Shown here: positions 6,656 through 8,387 of the stretch, piece after piece
Layout of the letters: the number at the start of each line of letters is the position of its first letter
Numbering within the stretch: position 1 is the first letter of the stretch
Assembly (NCBI GenBank): GCA_937901695.1
Contig: CALDJN010000375.1
Span: 1 to 8,387 of the forward strand
Reading direction: 5' to 3'
Source of the DNA: an uncultured Anaerocolumna sp.
GTDB lineage: Bacteria > Bacillota > Clostridia > Lachnospirales > Lachnospiraceae
Length of the DNA stretch: 8,387 bases
Translations under genes and position numbers: made by a program
The notes under the pieces: generated by a model
The model's database searches: none
Seen by the model: the letters and a program-made list of their open reading frames with translations, nothing else
Told to the model about the DNA's origin: nothing

Positions 6656-7150
6656 CTATTCATATTTTGCTAAAATACCTTCAATATCATCAACAGTTAA
6701 TCTTCCGTACACATCATCATTTACAGTAACTACAGGAGCTAAACCACAGGCACCGATACAGCGGCATGCATCTAATGAAAATTTACCGTCAGGTGTACAT
6801 TCTCCACCTTCGATTTTTAATAATTCCATTAATTTAGAATAGATATCTCCTGAACCCTTTACATAACAAGCAGTTCCTAAGCATACAGAGATTTTATATT
6901 TGCCTTTTGGATTTAATGAAAATTGAGAGTAAAAAGTAACAACGCCATAGATTTTCTCTAACGGTATATCCATCTCATTGGAAACAATGGTTTGTACTTC
7001 AATTGGAAGGTAACCATATATATTTTGCGCGGCCTGTAATATTGGCATTAATGCACCTTTGTCATTTTTATGCTCTTTAATGACTTTGAGAAGTTCCGCT
7101 TCTTGTTCTTTCGTTCCTGCAAAAGGGACAGTTTTTTTCTTGGAACCCAT
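6656..7150 (-). CDS. hydC: NuoE-like [2Fe-2S] subunit (HydC/HndA)
   Basis: A 164-residue thioredoxin-fold subunit, first gene of the operon. An N-terminal helical bundle (about 15-75, with GVVTFYSQFSL) is followed by the [2Fe-2S] site C90, C95 (VCLGTACY), C131 and C135 (CRCIGACGLAP). An extra C129 flanks the last pair. It passes electrons between HydB and the rest of the complex. The length matches NuoE/HndA. GGAGG lies 8 bases before the ATG, and the transcript probably starts near 7200, giving a leader of about 50 bases. Confidence 0.96.
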   Translation of the reverse strand: MGSKKKTVPFAGTKEQEAELLKVIKEHKNDKGALMPILQAAQNIYGYLPIEVQTIVSNEMDIPLEKIYGVVTFYSQFSLNPKGKYKISVCLGTACYVKGSGDIYSKLMELLKIEGGECTPDGKFSLDACRCIGACGLAPVVTVNDDVYGRLTVDDIEGILAKYE

Positions 7151-7206
7151 CTTTCAACCTCCTTCAATTCACTACTAAGTCTGTAATGTAAATTCTAGCC
7201 GAGCTA

Positions 7207-7235
7207 AGTATAGCATGATATTGATAAAAAATCCA
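7207..7235 (-). promoter_or_regulatory. Promoter of the hydrogenase operon
   Basis: On the minus strand TGCTATACT forms an extended -10 (TATACT at 7207-7212, TG at 7214-7215). The -35 is poor (TGGATT at 7230-7235 with a 17-base spacer), which an extended -10 can offset. This predicts a start near 7200. A poor -35 is typical of a regulated promoter. Confidence 0.6.
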
Positions 7236-7239
7236 CAAT

Positions 7240-7257
7240 ATTTTAGAAAATAAACAA
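7240..7257. promoter_or_regulatory. Weak Rex-like operator candidate
   Basis: On the minus strand TTGTTTATTTTCTAAAAT matches 10 of the 14 fixed positions of the clostridial Rex palindrome TTGTTAA-N4-TTAACAA, with one good half-site. It lies just upstream of the operon -35. Rex senses NADH/NAD+ and often controls hydrogenase and fermentation genes, so the context fits, but the match is weak in AT-rich DNA. Confidence 0.25.
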
Positions 7258-7321
7258 AAATTTATATTTATATATATTTAAATGAGAAATAATATCAAAA
7301 AATGAAAAGGAAGAGTAGTAG

Positions 7322-7350
7322 TTGAAAATTAAAAATAGCAATGTTATACT
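7322..7350 (+). promoter_or_regulatory. Promoter of the DRTGG / RsbW-like pair
   Basis: TTGAAA (7322-7327), a 17-base spacer and TATACT (7345-7350), with TG at 7342-7343 giving an extended -10. This is a near-ideal sigma-A promoter. The start should be near 7357, leaving a leader of about 55 bases. A second TATAAT at 7389-7394 abuts the ribosome site and cannot be the -10. Confidence 0.8.
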
Positions 7351-7412
7351 AAGTTCAGATAATTGGAGCACTAGTTTTGTGACCATTGTATAATGAGGAG
7401 GGAATCCATTCC

Positions 7413-7766
7413 ATGACTGTAAATGATGTAAAAACTACATTAGGAGCACGTCTTATATGTGGTGAAGAGTACCTGGAAAAGGAAGTTCATACTGCCTGCG
7501 GCTCGGATATGATGAGTGATGTTCTGGCATATAATAAAGATCAGTCAGTTTTATTAACTGGTCTATGTAATATGCAGGCTATCCGTACCGCAGAAATGAT
7601 GGATATCGTATGTATTGTGTTTGTTCGCGGGAAAGTACCAGATGAAGGTATGATAGCCTTGGCACAGGAAAGGGGTATTGTCTTATTATCCACTGGTCAT
7701 AGGATGTTTTCTGCTTGTGGACTTCTATATGAAAAAGGCTTACGTGGAGGTGCGACATACCGTTGA
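7413..7766 (+). CDS. DRTGG-domain protein
   Basis: A 117-residue soluble protein. ATG 7413 is chosen over an in-frame TTG at 7386 because GAGGAGGGA (7395-7403) lies 9 bases before it. The whole chain fits the DRTGG fold: an N-terminal LGARLICGEEYLEKEV segment, central VLLTGLCNMQAIRTAEMMD, then VPDEGMIALAQERGIVLLST and a glycine-rich end. DRTGG domains occur next to CBS pairs and in the N-terminal part of HPr-kinase-like proteins and are thought to bind small ligands; the ligand is not known. Five cysteines are present but no cluster motif. In Clostridia this small protein is often found beside RsbW-like ATPases and hydrogenase genes. It overlaps the next gene by 4 bases. Confidence 0.82.
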   Translation: MTVNDVKTTLGARLICGEEYLEKEVHTACGSDMMSDVLAYNKDQSVLLTGLCNMQAIRTAEMMDIVCIVFVRGKVPDEGMIALAQERGIVLLSTGHRMFSACGLLYEKGLRGGATYR

Positions 7767-8185
7767 ATGATAAAATCGTATTAACTTATCAAGTTTCTGC
7801 TGATGATTTTACAAGGGCAGGAGAAGCTTCAAGCGACGTGAAAAGTAAATTAAAGAAAATGGGCGTAAAACCTGAGGTTGTACGCAAGGTTGCAATTGCC
7901 ATGTATGAAGGAGAAATTAATCTGGTGATTCATGCAAATGGTGGAAAGATAGATGTTACCATATCTCCAACTGAGATTGATATGGTATTAGAGGATAAAG
8001 GACCAGGAATTGCAGATATAGATAAAGCCATGCAGGCTGGATACTCCACAGCCCCGGATAACATTCGCTCTCTAGGATTTGGAGCCGGTATGGGATTACC
8101 AAATATGAAGAAATATTCCGATGAAATGCAGATAGAGACTAAAGTTGGAGTAGGTACCAAAGTGACTATGAAGGTATTTTTGTAG
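7763..8185 (+). CDS. RsbW-like anti-sigma factor / serine kinase ATPase
   Basis: A 140-residue GHKL ATPase of the RsbW/SpoIIAB type: N-box with E49 and N53 (AMYEGEINLVIHA), G1 box EDKGPGI (D78, G80, G82), G2 box FGAGMGLPNMKK (G107-G111), G3 box GVGTKV (G129, G131). It starts with TTG at 7763, overlapping the TGA of the DRTGG gene (TTGA), with GGAGGTG (7746-7752) 10 bases before. No in-frame ATG is near, so translational coupling is likely. RsbW-type proteins bind sigma factors and phosphorylate anti-anti-sigma partners, but neither partner is encoded in the window. It may act on the DRTGG protein or on genes beyond 8387. Confidence 0.88.
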   Translation: MNDKIVLTYQVSADDFTRAGEASSDVKSKLKKMGVKPEVVRKVAIAMYEGEINLVIHANGGKIDVTISPTEIDMVLEDKGPGIADIDKAMQAGYSTAPDNIRSLGFGAGMGLPNMKKYSDEMQIETKVGVGTKVTMKVFL

Positions 8186-8233
8186 GAAAACATTCCAGGA
8201 TGTGGAAAATATTACTGAAGCCGTCAGGGGGGT

Positions 8234-8305
8234 TGTCATTCTGAGCCATAGGCGAAGAATCCCAGACGTCGATAGGAGATTCTTCACCTGCGGTTCAGAA
8301 TGACA
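8234..8305. repeat. Inverted repeat with 31-bp arms, sharing the MITE core words
   Basis: TGTCATTCTGAG to GAAGAATCCCA (8234-8264) and the 31 bases at 8275-8305 are reverse complements at about 25 of 31 positions, with some mismatches G-U compatible, around a 10-base loop. It starts 48 bases after the RsbW-like gene and could end its transcript as a hairpin, although no T-run follows. The outer words equal those of the element at 1740-1846. Confidence 0.75.
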
Positions 8306-8387
8306 GGCGTTGATGTGGGATTCTTCACCTGCGGTTCAGAATGACAGGCGTTGATGTGGGATTCTTCACCTGTGGTTCAGAATGACA
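8265..8387. repeat. 41-bp tandem repeat array running off the window
   Basis: Three 41-base units (8265-8305, 8306-8346, 8347-8387) end in GATTCTTCACCTG-YGGTTCAGAATGACA. The last two differ at one base; the first differs at five positions near its start. The array stops exactly at the window edge, so more copies probably follow. There are no spacers, so it is not CRISPR. GTCATTCTGAG/GAAGAATCCC-type repeats are widespread in bacterial genomes. Confidence 0.85.

Noticed and set aside
7389..7394. TATAAT as -10 for the DRTGG gene
   Set aside because: It directly abuts the ribosome site, so transcription would start within or after that site; no -35 is present, and a better promoter lies at 7322-7350.
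7930..8193. Minus-strand open frame of 87 codons
   Set aside because: Antisense shadow of the RsbW-like gene, which has all GHKL boxes on the + strand.
8265..8387. CRISPR array
   Set aside because: The 41-base units are contiguous with no unique spacers and form part of an inverted repeat.

Overview
This AT-rich window looks like the chromosome of an anaerobic, spore-forming Clostridia member, most likely a Lachnospiraceae / Lachnoclostridium-type organism. This is inferred from the gene content, strong GGAGG ribosome sites and AT-rich intergenic DNA. The species cannot be fixed from the sequence alone.

Layout. (1) Positions 1-1325: a + strand gene for a membrane-anchored, catalytically degenerate LytM/M23 protein (SpoIIQ-like), ending in a clear hairpin terminator. 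(2) Positions 1326-1982: a gene-poor stretch with a terminator-like stem-loop, a possible decayed reading frame carrying 21-bp repeats, a 169-bp MITE-like palindromic element with 22-bp terminal inverted repeats, and 29-bp AT-rich tandem repeats that run into the end of hydA. (3) Positions 1983-7150, minus strand: a five-gene operon read from 7150 downward: hydC/hndA (NuoE-like), an orphan GHKL ATPase, an HndB-like thioredoxin-fold ferredoxin, hydB/hndC (NuoF-like) and hydA/hndD ([FeFe]-hydrogenase). Together these encode a cytoplasmic NAD(P)-linked, probably electron-bifurcating hydrogenase that makes or uses H2 with NADH and ferredoxin. (4) Positions 7151-7412: a divergent promoter region. 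(5) Positions 7413-8185, + strand: a DRTGG-domain protein translationally coupled to an RsbW-like anti-sigma/serine kinase ATPase. (6) Positions 8234-8387: an inverted plus 41-bp tandem repeat array running off the window, sharing its core words with the MITE at 1719-1887.

How it fits together. The hydrogenase operon and the DRTGG/RsbW pair fire away from each other from two extended -10 promoters that share 14 of 18 bases around and after the -10. One GHKL ATPase sits inside the operon and another just across the divergent promoter. The most interesting hypothesis here is a hydrogenase-associated regulatory module built from two non-histidine-kinase GHKL ATPases and a DRTGG ligand-binding protein. 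The two repeat regions bracket the hydrogenase locus and are the main accessory DNA in the window.
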